The position numbers and the translations under genes were made by a program. From Vibrio ouci (lineage in GTDB: Bacteria > Pseudomonadota > Gammaproteobacteria > Enterobacterales > Vibrionaceae), in the NCBI RefSeq assembly GCF_004551525.1, contig NZ_SATR01000014.1, positions 57,917 through 121,916 on the forward strand: a stretch of 64,000 nt of DNA, read 5' to 3'. The stretch's first letter is position 1, and each line of letters begins with the position of its first letter. The notes under the pieces were generated by a model that was given only the letters and a program-made list of their open reading frames with translations, had not been told where the DNA came from and did not search any database. Of the stretch, positions 1 through 10,070 are shown one piece after another.

Positions 1-9
1 CCACCTGAA

Positions 10-924
10 ATGAATAAAGACTATAATCTCTTACACGTATTGCTTGTATTAGCTAAAGAGAAGCAAACAGTCTTAGCAGCAAAAAAACTTAATTTAAGCC
101 AGCCAACTATTAGTGTTATGTTGCGCAAACTTAGGGAACAATTTGATGATCCCCTTTTCGTTCGCGACAAAAACACCTTAGAACCGACACCAAAATGTGA
201 AAAGATATTACAAACCTTACCGGATGTACTAGATCAATTAGACTCGTTATATATTGAAAATACCGAGTGGAATATTCAATCTGAAGAAGAGGAAATCGAG
301 CTCTATTTTGCTCCGCCGTTACTCTCATTGTTGGGTATTCCTTTGGTTCAGCGTCTTACTGAGTTGGCACCAAATTTAACGGTACAGTGTCAACAATGGA
401 ATCTAGAATCGATATCTAAACTCGATTCACATCGCCGTAGTTGGGGCGTTACTTATCTACCTATAGAGACCAATAAGAACCTAATTCAACGCGATTTAGG
501 TGCAGATCGCTTCGGTTTCCTTATGCGTGCTGACCATCCTATTCAAGATAACCAAGTTGAAAGCGTCATCGAATATCCGCTTTGCGTGTGTGCAATTCCT
601 GTCAGTGGTGCAATGTCACAAGCTGAGAAAGTTATCCATGAGCACAAGATAGACAAAATCATCAATGCTCGTGTCAGTGATCTCAATGTGATGCTGAATA
701 TGCTTAGCCAAAGTGACTACATTGGAATACTTCCTAAACGTTTCTTAAGTTTAGTCGGTAACAACTATCGTTTTATGCCTTTTCCAGAACACATTATTCC
801 TAACGATCGTCGTCGCCATATTGCGCTATTTACCCACCAGCGCCATCGTCGCCACCCTCTTACTGATTGGTTAGATAATCAGTTAAAAATAATCCTCGAA
901 GAAACCGCAAACACTTCTAATTAG
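10..924 (+). CDS. LysR-family transcriptional regulator
   Basis: This is a 304-residue protein with an N-terminal winged helix-turn-helix (about residues 5-65; 'KLNLSQPTISVMLRKLREQFDDPLFVR') followed by a LysR substrate-binding domain. The length is normal for the family. The start lies only nine bases from the window edge, so its ribosome site cannot be judged fully. It is co-directional with the DUF1254 and sulfatase genes downstream and is their most likely regulator, which is an inference from position. Just after the stop, an inverted repeat pairs TAATAGAG (933-940) with CTCTATTA (960-967). It lies in the 116-base gap before the DUF1254 gene and could be an operator or a weak terminator. 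Confidence 0.9.
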   Translation: MNKDYNLLHVLLVLAKEKQTVLAAKKLNLSQPTISVMLRKLREQFDDPLFVRDKNTLEPTPKCEKILQTLPDVLDQLDSLYIENTEWNIQSEEEEIELYFAPPLLSLLGIPLVQRLTELAPNLTVQCQQWNLESISKLDSHRRSWGVTYLPIETNKNLIQRDLGADRFGFLMRADHPIQDNQVESVIEYPLCVCAIPVSGAMSQAEKVIHEHKIDKIINARVSDLNVMLNMLSQSDYIGILPKRFLSLVGNNYRFMPFPEHIIPNDRRRHIALFTHQRHRRHPLTDWLDNQLKIILEETANTSN

Positions 925-1040
925 TAGGTTATTAATAGAGTTAAATATCCCTCTCTCATCTCTATTACGTTTGTTAATACAGACTATAGAAACAGGGATA
1001 AATATTTTTCGTTACAGTGTGCTAAAACAGGAGAAATCTT

Positions 1041-2465
1041 ATGAAGCACACTTTAGCGAAATGGGTCTCAGGTACATTATTAATTTGTAGTTGCTCCGCT
1101 TATCTTCCAGTCTATGCGTCAGAAAATAGCGCAAACTCCGTAGAGCAAAAAATCAATCAGGCATTGAACTCCGAAGTTCATGCACTAGGTATTAATGCCT
1201 ATCTTTGGGGTTCGACTCTGGTTCGAATGGAACAGATTGCTCGTCAGTATACCGATATATCTTCAACACAATCAGAAACAAGCTACCGTGCGCCACTCAA
1301 TCAATTTGGCCACGCACGTCAGTTGCCTGGCCCCTCCGATACGGATATGCCAACCGCCAATCAAGATACGCTCTACTCAAGTGCGATCCTCGATTTAAAC
1401 CAAGGACCTATCGTTCTTTCCGTACCACAAGTCAACGATCGTTACTACGTCATCGACATGTTCGATATGTGGCACAACCTATTCAAGTATGTCGGCACAC
1501 GTGCCACGGGGTCTCAACCTCACCAGTATTTGATCGTTCCTCCTGGCTGGAAAAAACCATCACAACTGCCCTACGACTTGGAAATCGTCCAAGCTCCGAC
1601 AACCAAAGTTTGGCTGTGGGGCCGCACGCAAGTGTTTGGCGAACAAGATTACCCTCAAGTTCATGCTATCCAAGATAGCTATCAATTGACTCCGCTCGAT
1701 GTCTACGTGGGTACCGATGAATTGTCACCTATCGCGCCACTTTCACCTAAGCCGGGTGAGAAGTCAGATCCACTGCGTTTTTTCGTTGAACTTGGTGAAT
1801 ATCTAAAATCAAACCCTGTCGATGAAAGGCAGCAAGCCCTGCTCGGACAGTTTGCCAAAATAGGCTTAACGCAAGATGGCTTTGATCGTGAAAAGCTGTC
1901 ATCACAAGCACAAGATACTCTCGCTAAAGCCATTATTGATGGTCAGAACATCGTTGATGCTCAAATTGGTAATCCGGCCAACATCGTCAATAAAGATGGT
2001 TGGAACTACTCGTTTGTTCTTGACCAGTTTGGTGATGATAATGCGTTGCGTTCGATGATTGCTCACCCTTACTTAGGCGGCCAAGGCGCTATTGAAGCCC
2101 TTTACCCACTCGCCTATACCGATGCAGATGGGGTGCCATTGCAGGGCAAAAATAGCTACAAAATGCATTTCGAACAGACACCTCCTGTCGGCGCATTTTG
2201 GTCAGTGACGGTTTACGACGCCAAAACCAAGATGCTAATTGAAAACCCGCTGCAACGATATTCACTCAATAGTCACTCTGCTATCCGCACCAACAAAGAC
2301 GGCTCATTCGATCTGACGTTTTCTCACCAGAAGCCGAGCAAAGACAAGCAAAGCAACTGGTTAGCGACACCTGAAGGAGGCTTTTACGTCATCACTCGCC
2401 TCTACATCCCATCGAAAGAGGTGCTTGATATGAAATGGACTGTCCCAGCAATCACCGCTCAGTAA
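1041..2465 (+). CDS. Secreted DUF1254/DUF1214 protein, intact copy
   Basis: This 474-residue protein has a clear signal peptide (about residues 1-26, ending VYA) and the two-part DUF1254 then DUF1214 layout. Motifs include 'TANQDTLYSSAILDL' and the terminal 'FYVITRLYIPSKEVLD...W.VPAI' block. The ribosome site is AGGAG about ten bases before ATG. The family is periplasmic or envelope-located and its biochemical role is not settled. It sits directly upstream of the sulfatase, whose ATG lies 35 bases past this stop, so the two are probably co-transcribed. A second family member lies at 5373-6737 but carries a stop codon, so this is the functional copy at this locus. Confidence 0.85.
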   Translation: MKHTLAKWVSGTLLICSCSAYLPVYASENSANSVEQKINQALNSEVHALGINAYLWGSTLVRMEQIARQYTDISSTQSETSYRAPLNQFGHARQLPGPSDTDMPTANQDTLYSSAILDLNQGPIVLSVPQVNDRYYVIDMFDMWHNLFKYVGTRATGSQPHQYLIVPPGWKKPSQLPYDLEIVQAPTTKVWLWGRTQVFGEQDYPQVHAIQDSYQLTPLDVYVGTDELSPIAPLSPKPGEKSDPLRFFVELGEYLKSNPVDERQQALLGQFAKIGLTQDGFDREKLSSQAQDTLAKAIIDGQNIVDAQIGNPANIVNKDGWNYSFVLDQFGDDNALRSMIAHPYLGGQGAIEALYPLAYTDADGVPLQGKNSYKMHFEQTPPVGAFWSVTVYDAKTKMLIENPLQRYSLNSHSAIRTNKDGSFDLTFSHQKPSKDKQSNWLATPEGGFYVITRLYIPSKEVLDMKWTVPAITAQ

Positions 2466-2500
2466 TCCAATTTACCACCAAACTTAGGCTTAAATTTACT

Positions 2501-4039
2501 ATGAAAAAATCGCTACTCGCACTCGCTGTTACAGCGAGTGCTTCCATGAACGTTATGGCAGACTCTGGTCAGCCGAACATCTTGACCATCATGGTTGATG
2601 ACGTTAGTCCTGCGGACATCTCTGCCTACCACCGAGGTTTAGGTGCTATTGAAACGCCTAACATCGACCGCATAGCTAAAAGCGGAATGATGGTGAGCGA
2701 CTACTATGCTCAAGGTAGCTCTACTGCCGGACGTTCTGCCTTTATCACAGGCCAATACCCAATTCGGACCGGGTTAACGACGGTCGGACAGCCAGGCTCA
2801 AATATCGGTATCCAAGACCAAACACCAACCTTAGCGCAAATGTTGAAAGACAAAGGTTACTCGACTATCGCGGTCGGTAAGGACCATATCGGCGATCGCA
2901 ATAAATTCCTGCTGACACGTCATGGCTTCGATGAGTTTTTTGGCTTCCTCTATCACCTAAACGTGATGGAAATGCCAGAGCAACCAGAGTTTCCTAAAGA
3001 CCCGAACTTTGTTGGCCGTCCGCGTAATGTGCTGCATACGTTTGCCACCGACAAATTCGACGACACCAAAGATCCTCGCTGGGGTACAGTGGGTAAACAA
3101 CGCATTGAAGATAAAGGCCCGCTGACCATTGAGCGCATGAAGCATATTGATGATGAGTTTGTGGGCTTTGCCACTGACTGGATCGATGAGCACCAATCGC
3201 AGTCACCGGATAAGCCATTCTTTATGTGGTTCAACCCATCACGTATGCACCAGCAAATACATGTCAAAGATGAATACCTTGGGGCGAGTGGCCACACCGA
3301 ATATTTCGACGCACTGAAAGAACTTGATGACCAAGTGGGGGTTATCCTCGATAAGCTCGATGAAGAAGGCTTAACCGACAATACCATCATCATGTTTACC
3401 GCCGATAATGGTATTAACCTTGATCACTGGCCAATGGCAGGTTCAGCACAATTTAAAGGCCAGAAAGGTACTACTTGGGATGGCGCATTCCGCGTACCAA
3501 TGCTGGTAAGTTGGCCTGGTCATATTCCTGAAGGGGAATACACGGGTGAATTCATGACATCGGAAGATTGGGTGCCAACATTGATGGCCGCCGCAGGTGA
3601 AGAGAACATTAAGCAGAAACTACTTGATGGCACTAAGATCAACGGCACCAGCTTTAAAGCTCACCTTGATGGCTACAACCAACTCGATATGCTGACTAAG
3701 GGCGAAAAGAGTCCACGTAAATCGTTCTTCTACTTCAATGAAACCGACCTAAACGCCGTGCGTGTAGGCAAGTGGAAAGTTCACCTAAAAACCAAGACTG
3801 AATGGGTAGAACCCGCTAAAGCATGGCCTTTGGGGATTCTGATGGATATCAAGGCCGACCCATATGAGCGTACACCTGAAACGCGCGGTTGGTTCCTGTG
3901 GATGAAAGAGCGCTCTTGGGCGGTGCCTATCATTCAAAAAGAAATTGTTCAGTTCCAGCAGTCGATGAAGCAATTCCCGCCAATCCAAAAAGCAGGTGGC
4001 ATTGGTATGTCTGACAATAGTCTAGTCAAAGAAAAGTAA
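2501..4039 (+). CDS. Serine-type sulfatase, periplasmic
   Basis: This is a 512-residue alkaline-phosphatase-fold sulfatase. The ATG at 2501 is chosen because it begins a signal peptide (residues 1-20, ...MNVMA). An in-frame ATG at 2435 lies inside the upstream gene and would spoil that signal. N-terminal metal ligands are in 'ILTIMVDD' (Asp33-Asp34). The formylglycine motif reads S-T-A-G-R at residues 74-78, so Ser74 rather than Cys is the residue to be oxidised. 'TADNG' supplies the C-terminal metal site. Serine-type sulfatases are activated by radical SAM anSME enzymes, and one is encoded at 6934-8082. The substrate is unknown. The neighbouring FadL-type channel hints at a hydrophobic sulfate ester, which is inference. 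Confidence 0.88.
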   Translation: MKKSLLALAVTASASMNVMADSGQPNILTIMVDDVSPADISAYHRGLGAIETPNIDRIAKSGMMVSDYYAQGSSTAGRSAFITGQYPIRTGLTTVGQPGSNIGIQDQTPTLAQMLKDKGYSTIAVGKDHIGDRNKFLLTRHGFDEFFGFLYHLNVMEMPEQPEFPKDPNFVGRPRNVLHTFATDKFDDTKDPRWGTVGKQRIEDKGPLTIERMKHIDDEFVGFATDWIDEHQSQSPDKPFFMWFNPSRMHQQIHVKDEYLGASGHTEYFDALKELDDQVGVILDKLDEEGLTDNTIIMFTADNGINLDHWPMAGSAQFKGQKGTTWDGAFRVPMLVSWPGHIPEGEYTGEFMTSEDWVPTLMAAAGEENIKQKLLDGTKINGTSFKAHLDGYNQLDMLTKGEKSPRKSFFYFNETDLNAVRVGKWKVHLKTKTEWVEPAKAWPLGILMDIKADPYERTPETRGWFLWMKERSWAVPIIQKEIVQFQQSMKQFPPIQKAGGIGMSDNSLVKEK

Positions 4040-4072
4040 CCGAACATCTTTGCATGTAGATGTTACTAAGCA

Positions 4073-4107
4073 AAAGGGGAAGTGTTCAATACACCTCCCC
4101 TTTTTTT
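4073..4107. terminator. Bidirectional rho-independent terminator
   Basis: A strong stem pairs the A/G-rich arm ending GGGGAaGTGT with ACACcTCCCC around a short loop, with A's on one side and T's on the other. It separates the convergent sulfatase (+) and FadL-type (-) genes and can serve both. Confidence 0.85.
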
Positions 4108-4135
4108 AGTCTCTACCACTTACAGCGCACACGAA

Positions 4136-5347
4136 CTAGAAGGTCATATTGATCAGCAAACCAAAGAACTGGTTACTGTTATCAAAATGACCTGACATGC
4201 TACTGGTCGAAATTTCTGGGTTCCCATAGTCAACAAAGCTGTAGTAACCATTGAGGTTGATTTGCTCACTCCATTGATAGCTCATGCCCAAACTGTATCT
4301 TTGTTGGCTATCAACCGGGAGGTCTGGGGATTGTAGTCTTGGGTCACTAAGCGGGGATGACGCATACCCTAAACCACCTTCTACACGCAGTTTTGGCGTC
4401 AACTGGTATCTTGCTCCTACCGCCGCACTCCAGACATCTTCAAAGCTTCTTGGGATTTGGCTAACGTTGCTACCATTGACTTCAACGTGGGTAGCTTTGT
4501 TTTCACTCCATTGCTCAAAACCTAGGCTCCAAACTAAGCTCAACGGTTGGTTTAGTTGATGGAGACCTGATAGCTCAACTTGGCGAGGGTTAAGCACATT
4601 CACTCCTGCTTGGCCCGACATCGCTGGAATATCTTTATATAGTGGTCCGGCAATATGAATGCTGAAAGGATCGGTATTCACTTCCCCTGTGAGATCATGA
4701 TCCATTTGTGAGCGATAGGTCAGGCCAAATCTATTATCTTTATCGACCTGCCACATCACGCCAAGGTTGTAACCTAACGTCCACGAGTCTGTTTCAAGAT
4801 GGGCATGGTCAACCAGTAGATTTTGCTCATAAGTCGCATAATCGATTTGCAGACCACCCCCGACAGACCAACGAGAATCGATTTGATAGGAAAAGCTAGG
4901 GTTAAGCTGTAACACACTCAAACGAAGATCATTAAGCTCCATATTGCCCGCGTACTCGGTACCATAATCGAGAGCGCTGCCGCCTTGAGCAGACAAACTC
5001 ATACCAAAGCGAACCTTCTCGGAGACTGGATGAACATAATAGAGGGAGCCATAAGGTTGGTAGCCACCCGCGTCTTCGGCACTTTGGTTAGCATCAGTAT
5101 GGTCATAATAGTTAATATCCAGCGCCATCGCTGCAAGGTTTACGGATAATGCTGGTTGATCGATGTATGACATCCCTGCCGGGTTACTATAAGCGACTGA
5201 GGCATTTTCAGCGACTACGGCTCCGCCCGCTCCAGCGGTACTGACCGACATCTGGCTCATTTCGGAAACCAGTGTTCCAGCCGCGTTAACTTGCAAAGTG
5301 CAACATACACTTGCCGCAAGCAAAGATAGATATAAAGGTTTATTCAT
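4136..5347 (-). CDS. OmpP1/FadL/TodX-family outer-membrane channel
   Basis: This is a 403-residue outer-membrane beta-barrel. ATG at 5347 is chosen because it opens a signal peptide (MNKPLYLSLLAASV...NAA). The frame stays open upstream to 5422 but that part has no signal character and overlaps the gene before it. After the signal comes the FadL-family N-terminal block with 'SVAYSNPAGMSYI'. The rest alternates strand-like stretches and ends in an aromatic residue (...GLLINMTF), as barrels do. FadL relatives import hydrophobic compounds. Its start is 25 bases past the stop of the broken DUF1254 gene, so they were probably one operon. It may import the hydrophobic substrate or product of the sulfatase. 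Confidence 0.85.
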   Translation of the reverse strand: MNKPLYLSLLAASVCCTLQVNAAGTLVSEMSQMSVSTAGAGGAVVAENASVAYSNPAGMSYIDQPALSVNLAAMALDINYYDHTDANQSAEDAGGYQPYGSLYYVHPVSEKVRFGMSLSAQGGSALDYGTEYAGNMELNDLRLSVLQLNPSFSYQIDSRWSVGGGLQIDYATYEQNLLVDHAHLETDSWTLGYNLGVMWQVDKDNRFGLTYRSQMDHDLTGEVNTDPFSIHIAGPLYKDIPAMSGQAGVNVLNPRQVELSGLHQLNQPLSLVWSLGFEQWSENKATHVEVNGSNVSQIPRSFEDVWSAAVGARYQLTPKLRVEGGLGYASSPLSDPRLQSPDLPVDSQQRYSLGMSYQWSEQINLNGYYSFVDYGNPEISTSSMSGHFDNSNQFFGLLINMTF

Positions 5348-5372
5348 GAAAAGTTGTCTCGTAGAAACAGCA

Positions 5373-6737
5373 CTACCCCGCGCACGATAACGTGGCGAGG
5401 TAGTGAAGTGGGTAGAATTCATCTTTTGGCGCGGGTAACCAGTTACATTGAGTATCTGTTGGTTTGTTATGCTGAATACACACGGTTAACGAACCATCTT
5501 TGTTATAAGTCAGTTCGTCTTTTCTCAGGCTAGAGATCGAGTAGCGGTCAATCGCATTGTCGACCATAAATAGGTTCTGAGCATCGTACATAGTCAATGA
5601 CCAAAATGCTTTCGCGGGCGGGTTCGCTGGCATGGTCATTCTGTACTCGGAATCACCATTTAATTGTTCACCTTCAAAGTCTGTGTATCGGTTCGGGTAC
5701 AACGCTCGCTCTGGGGTATTTAAGCCTGCAGCTCTGAAGTTGATCGTCGCGCGGCTTAAGTAGTCATTACCGTAGCGACCACCTTCATACATCATCGCCC
5801 AACCATTGTTTTTCGTCCCTACAGAACGGCTAGCCCATTGAACAATATTTTGTGAGGTTTCAAGCGCACGTAATAAGCCGCGTTTTGTCTCTTCCGATAA
5901 CGACTCAGGATCAAACGGCGTCTCACCACCAATACCGATATATTTGAATTGCTCAACCATCGCCTCCGCTTCTGACAATGGATTCTCGCGTAGCTCTTTA
6001 TCTATCGCAGCATACCAAGCTAAGCCTTGCGGTAATTGAGGAGCTGGGATTGCACTAGAAGCATGCTATAGCTCTGCAGCGTGATGCTGTTGGCCTAACT
6101 CTGATAGCGGGTAGTTAATAAATTGCTTGTGTACCAACTTAGCCGCTTCAAGATCTTGCTTACCCGCTACTGCTGTACGTTGGATATACCAAACATAAGG
6201 TGTGCGAGATTCAACAACTTTATCAATTCCTTTCGGCACCTCACCTTGCCAACCTTTGTTGACTAGCAGCACTTTACTGCCCGCTACTCCGACATTGTCT
6301 GCAATCAAGTTATCAACCGCTTCTGAATACTCATCAAGCAACTGAACGATAAAGTAACGGTCGTCCGTTTTAGGTATTTCTATAACCAAAGGACCCGTTT
6401 GGTCCAAGTTGATGTGTGACTGAGAGTATAAGGTATCGTTGTTAACCGTTGGCACAATTCGGTCTTCAGGCCCAAGCAGGCGATAAGTTTTGCCCATTTG
6501 GTTAAGCGGAGCCATACCGTTGTCCATAGGGCTATCAACCGTGGTGGAGGTATTACGCACCATTGAGACCGTCAGCGGACCTGCGCCGTAAATCATCGCT
6601 TGAACACCTAGGGTATAAGCGAGCTCTTCTTCTGCGGATGGTACTAGTTTTGGCTCGGTTTCAGTCGCATGAACCGTGTAACTACTAGTCATCGCCAGTG
6701 CTAACGGCAGCAAGGCGAACGATCGTTTTAACAGCAT
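5373..6737 (-). pseudogene. DUF1254/DUF1214 gene interrupted by an in-frame amber stop
   Basis: Two stretches, 6066-6737 and 5373-5978, lie in the same frame and are separated only by one TAG at 6066-6068 (codon 224 of 455). Read through that codon, the frame is continuous and matches the full DUF1254/DUF1214 layout of the copy at 1041-2465, including the signal peptide (MLLKRSFALLPLALAMTSSYTVHA) and 'VPTVNNDTLYSQSHINLD'. The N-terminal DUF1254 part could still be made as a 223-residue fragment. The C-terminus is also odd. After 'PAPKDEFY' the protein ends in about eleven unrelated residues and lacks the 'PxxEVL..W..P' ending of its paralog, which suggests a second lesion. A sequencing error at the TAG cannot be excluded. 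Confidence 0.8.
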
Positions 6738-6933
6738 AAAACCTCTTCAATGTTGTGTTTTTTTTCGTCTAATTTGGTAACAAAACCAAGATAACAACGC
6801 CGATTAACAAACGAAAATTGAAAGAGTTAATAGCAATTATAGGGATATGTAATTCGGCTTAAGTGATCGTATTTTTTATACTGATTAACCTATGCCACTT
6901 CGTGGGTTTACTCATATCTTTGGGAGCTTTGTT

Positions 6934-8082
6934 ATGCCATCGCCTTTACCTTACAGCTTGTTCATTAAAGCGGAGGGGGGGGGGAAATGTAACTTAGATT
7001 GCCACTACTGTTACTACCTGAAACATGAAGACCCAAACGCCCCGACCATGGATAAAGGTCTGCTTGAACGACTGATCCAAGATCATATCGACTCTCAGCC
7101 TAAAGGTGCCCCACAAGTAGATTTTGTCTGGCATGGTGGAGAACCAATGCTCAGCGGGCTAGCCTTTTATCAGCACGCTATTGAGCTCCAACAGCGCCAC
7201 AATCAAGGCAAAAAGATTATCAATACTTTGCAAACAAACGGTACATTAATTAATGGGCGCTGGGCTGAGTTCTTTAAGCAAAATCAGTTTATGATCGGCA
7301 TCAGTATTGACGGGCCTAATCTGCTCAATGACATTGCACGTATTGATAAACAAGGTAACTCTTCTTTTGAGCGCACCCTGCGCGGCATTAAGCACCTAAA
7401 ACAACACCAAGTCGAATTTAATACCTTAACCGTCGTCAATAACAAGACCTATCGACATGGCAAAACGATTTATCAGTTCCTTAAAGAACACGGCAGTGGC
7501 TACTTACAATTCCAGCCATGCATTGATCATGAACTTGACCGTAGAACAGATCAAGATTGGACGCTGACAGGTAAGCAGTGGGGACAATTTCTATGTGATG
7601 TGTTTGATGAATGGCGTGAGCGAGACGTCGGCAAGGTCTACGTGCAGTTCTTTGAAAACTGCTTAATGATCCTGATGGGACATCCTAGTCAAATGTGCCA
7701 TCACAGCGCCACTTGCGGTCAACAACTGATGGTCGAATCAAATGGTGAAGTATTTAGCTGCGACCACTTTGGCTATAGCGATTACAAGCTTGGCGAGCTC
7801 TCTTCTCGTTCGCTTGAACAAATGGTCAACAGTCAAACTCAGCTAAACTTTGGTCAAGCTAAACAACGCACACTACCTACACAATGCACTCGTTGTGACT
7901 TCTTACCAATGTGTCAGGGCGGATGCCCAAAAAACCGTTTAATAAAAACGGAAAAAGGGGAAGACCACAACGTACTTTGCGAAGGCTATGAGGTGTTCTT
8001 TCACCACGCATTGCCACACTTGCTACGAATGGTCGACGCAATGCAACGAGGCTACTCTCCGGCTTACTACACCTTGTTCTAG
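6934..8082 (+). CDS. Anaerobic sulfatase-maturating enzyme (radical SAM/SPASM)
   Basis: This 382-residue protein would convert the sulfatase active-site Ser (or Cys) to formylglycine. ATG at 6934 is chosen because GGGAG lies seven bases upstream. An in-frame ATG at 6892 has no ribosome site. The radical SAM cluster motif CxxxCxxC is at residues 19-26 (CNLDCHYC). A C-terminal SPASM region carries the auxiliary-cluster cysteines ('CHHSATCGQQL', 'FSCDHFGYSDYKLGEL', 'CTRCDFLPMCQGGC'). Just before the first Cys, ten consecutive G's (6975-6984) encode the end of a Glu codon and Gly-Gly-Gly. Related enzymes usually have a varied sequence there. The gene diverges from the broken DUF1254 gene, and its target is probably the sulfatase at 2501. 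Confidence 0.9.
   Translation: MPSPLPYSLFIKAEGGGKCNLDCHYCYYLKHEDPNAPTMDKGLLERLIQDHIDSQPKGAPQVDFVWHGGEPMLSGLAFYQHAIELQQRHNQGKKIINTLQTNGTLINGRWAEFFKQNQFMIGISIDGPNLLNDIARIDKQGNSSFERTLRGIKHLKQHQVEFNTLTVVNNKTYRHGKTIYQFLKEHGSGYLQFQPCIDHELDRRTDQDWTLTGKQWGQFLCDVFDEWRERDVGKVYVQFFENCLMILMGHPSQMCHHSATCGQQLMVESNGEVFSCDHFGYSDYKLGELSSRSLEQMVNSQTQLNFGQAKQRTLPTQCTRCDFLPMCQGGCPKNRLIKTEKGEDHNVLCEGYEVFFHHALPHLLRMVDAMQRGYSPAYYTLF
6975..6984 (+). repeat. G10 homopolymer tract inside the anSME coding region
   Basis: There are ten G's in a row, 41 bases after the start codon and immediately upstream of the first radical SAM cysteine codon. At length 10 the frame is intact. Gain or loss of one G would shift the frame before any catalytic residue. 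Confidence 0.85.
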
Positions 8083-8100
8083 CTCGCTGCCTATTCCCCC

Positions 8101-10020
8101 CTAGAACTTAAACTTCGCCACCAGTTGGCTGAGAGAATCTGCGTTTTCTTTTAAGCTGATACAGCGCTGAGAAGTTTGCGTCACCATATCAGTGTTACTG
8201 CGGGCAACATCAGCAATGCTTTCAATGTGCGGGGCAATTTCATTGATCACCTGAGATTGCTCTCCGGTCGCGGTGGCGGTTTGTGCGCTGAGCTGATGGA
8301 TATCTTCCACAATGCGATTAATCGAAGCTAAGTGCTGCTCTGATGATTGTGCGGCGGTTAAGCAGCTTTGGCCTATCTTATGGCTTTGCCCTACTTCGTT
8401 CACCACGGTATTACTCAAGCTCTGTAAGTTTTCGATGATGGTACGAATTTCACTGGCAGAGTCACTAGTGCGAGACGCCAAGGTTCGAACTTCATCCGCT
8501 ACCACAGCAAAACCTCGGCCTTGATCGCCTGCTCTTGCCGCTTCTATCGCTGCGTTGAGCGCCAATAAATTAGTTTGCTCTGACACCCCACTGATCACAT
8601 CCAGTACCGTATCAATCGCCTTAATATCATCCGACAGTTGCTCGATACTTTGATTACTTTGATCAAGCTGCTGATTCATCGCTTCGGTATGGCTGAAAGT
8701 ATCGCTGACTGAATCGAGCCCTTTTTTCACTTCCAAGGTCGTCTGCTGCACATTATCTGATGTGTTGTTGGCGTTGTTGGCAATCTCTTCCGAGCTCGCA
8801 CTCATCTCATGGATGGCCGTCGCCACTTGGTGAATATTCTGTTCCTGACCTCGAATCTGCTGTTTGATCTCTTCCGCTTGCTGATCAATATAATCAATGC
8901 TTGTCACAAGCTCTTTGCGCGATGCTTCAATCTCTTGCAGCACGCTACCCATGTAGCTAACAAACTGGTTGTAACCTTTAGCGATGTTACCCACTTCATC
9001 TTTCCTGCTTTCATCGAGTCGCTGGGTTAAATCACCGCCTCCGCCGCCAATTTCCAACAGTAAATCTGCGGTTGTTGTCAGTGGCTTAAGAAGTACATTG
9101 GTCATGTAAGCGCTCACTACAATGAACAGCAAAGCGACCGACACTCCAATCCAAGCCATTGTTTCGATAAAGTGGTTAATTTCACTTAACACCTCGCTCG
9201 TTTGCTGCACAGAGATCAGCACCCAATCCAGTTGTGGCAGGGCCATTAAACCAACTACCATAGAGGTTTGGTCGAACTGCGCTTCGTAAATATCAAATGA
9301 TTGACCAGACAGAGATCCAAGCTTAGGTGTCACTGAACCCATCCCAACCGCACTTAAAGACTTGCCCACAAAAGCGGTGTCAGAATGGATTTTGACCACA
9401 CCTTGGCGATCCACCAGCATCAGCTCACCCGATTCACCTAATGAGAAATCAGACACCGTTTTGCCAAGGCTTTCGAGAGACAATCCAATACCCGTCACCC
9501 CGATTCTTTGACCATTTTTCATCACCACTTGGTTAACGAATACGGTGGCAATACCCGTCGCTTCATCGACATCAATCGAGAGCTCAACGCTTTTGTTACT
9601 GCTGAGAAAACCATAAAACCAACCATCGTCTGATGAGCTTTTTGACATGGTTTTTAGCACGCCGTTAGGCACATAATAGGTATCATTGATGGTTGTGACA
9701 TAAAAGGCGGTTAATGCGTTGAACTCCCGTTTAATGGTACTGAGTTGGTCAATCACTTGTTGGCTGTCTTGCTCTGTGAACTCTTTTAGTAATGCCATTT
9801 GCGACATCACTTCAGACACCACCAATGGCTTTTCCAACTCCAGTTTGATTAGGTTACTTATCTCACCCAATGCGGCGGGCATTTGTTGTGAGTAGGTTTT
9901 GTCCAGAATGATTTTTTGCCCTTGACTGACCGTAATACTGATCAAGACGGCAATCACTAAAATCACTGCACTTACCGTTGCCAACATCGTTTTATGTCGA
10001 ATACTTAACGCAGTTCGCAT
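8101..10020 (-). CDS. Methyl-accepting chemotaxis protein with periplasmic Cache-type sensor
   Basis: This 639-residue chemoreceptor starts at ATG 10020, with AAGGAG about ten bases upstream. Another in-frame start eight codons earlier lacks a ribosome site. The layout is a transmembrane helix at about residues 11-31, a long periplasmic region of about 250 residues that looks like a double Cache domain, a second transmembrane helix near 288-310, HAMP, and a long cytoplasmic coiled coil. The signalling tip '[35 protein letters not shown]' motif block is present. It lies between the sulfatase-maturase and the purine operon and points the same way as the latter. Attraction to a purine or a sulfatase product is possible, but nothing in the sequence decides the ligand. 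Confidence 0.92.
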   Translation of the reverse strand: MRTALSIRHKTMLATVSAVILVIAVLISITVSQGQKIILDKTYSQQMPAALGEISNLIKLELEKPLVVSEVMSQMALLKEFTEQDSQQVIDQLSTIKREFNALTAFYVTTINDTYYVPNGVLKTMSKSSSDDGWFYGFLSSNKSVELSIDVDEATGIATVFVNQVVMKNGQRIGVTGIGLSLESLGKTVSDFSLGESGELMLVDRQGVVKIHSDTAFVGKSLSAVGMGSVTPKLGSLSGQSFDIYEAQFDQTSMVVGLMALPQLDWVLISVQQTSEVLSEINHFIETMAWIGVSVALLFIVVSAYMTNVLLKPLTTTADLLLEIGGGGGDLTQRLDESRKDEVGNIAKGYNQFVSYMGSVLQEIEASRKELVTSIDYIDQQAEEIKQQIRGQEQNIHQVATAIHEMSASSEEIANNANNTSDNVQQTTLEVKKGLDSVSDTFSHTEAMNQQLDQSNQSIEQLSDDIKAIDTVLDVISGVSEQTNLLALNAAIEAARAGDQGRGFAVVADEVRTLASRTSDSASEIRTIIENLQSLSNTVVNEVGQSHKIGQSCLTAAQSSEQHLASINRIVEDIHQLSAQTATATGEQSQVINEIAPHIESIADVARSNTDMVTQTSQRCISLKENADSLSQLVAKFKF

Positions 10021-10044
10021 AGCTTCAAACTCCTTTTGAGGCAC

Positions 10045-10070
10045 AAAAAACCCCGGAACAGGGGCCGGGG
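10045..10070 (-). terminator. Rho-independent terminator of the purine catabolic operon
   Basis: On the minus strand CCCCGG pairs with CCGGGG around an eight-base loop, followed by six T's. It lies about 90 bases past the puuD stop and just upstream of the chemoreceptor start, so it ends the puuE-uraD-alc-allA-puuD transcript. Confidence 0.85.

Noticed and set aside
1205..1678. A 157-residue frame overlapping the DUF1254 gene in another reading frame
   Set aside because: It is a shadow frame with Arg/Ser-rich composition and no ribosome site, inside a well-supported gene.
2435..2500. An upstream start for the sulfatase at 2435
   Set aside because: It lies within the DUF1254 coding region and would place 22 atypical residues before a clear signal peptide.
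5373..6737. Two separate small DUF1254 genes (5373-5978 and 6066-6737)
   Set aside because: They share one frame and one family layout split only by a single TAG, so they are one broken gene. The internal ATG at 5978 has its GGAGG only two bases away, too close for normal initiation.
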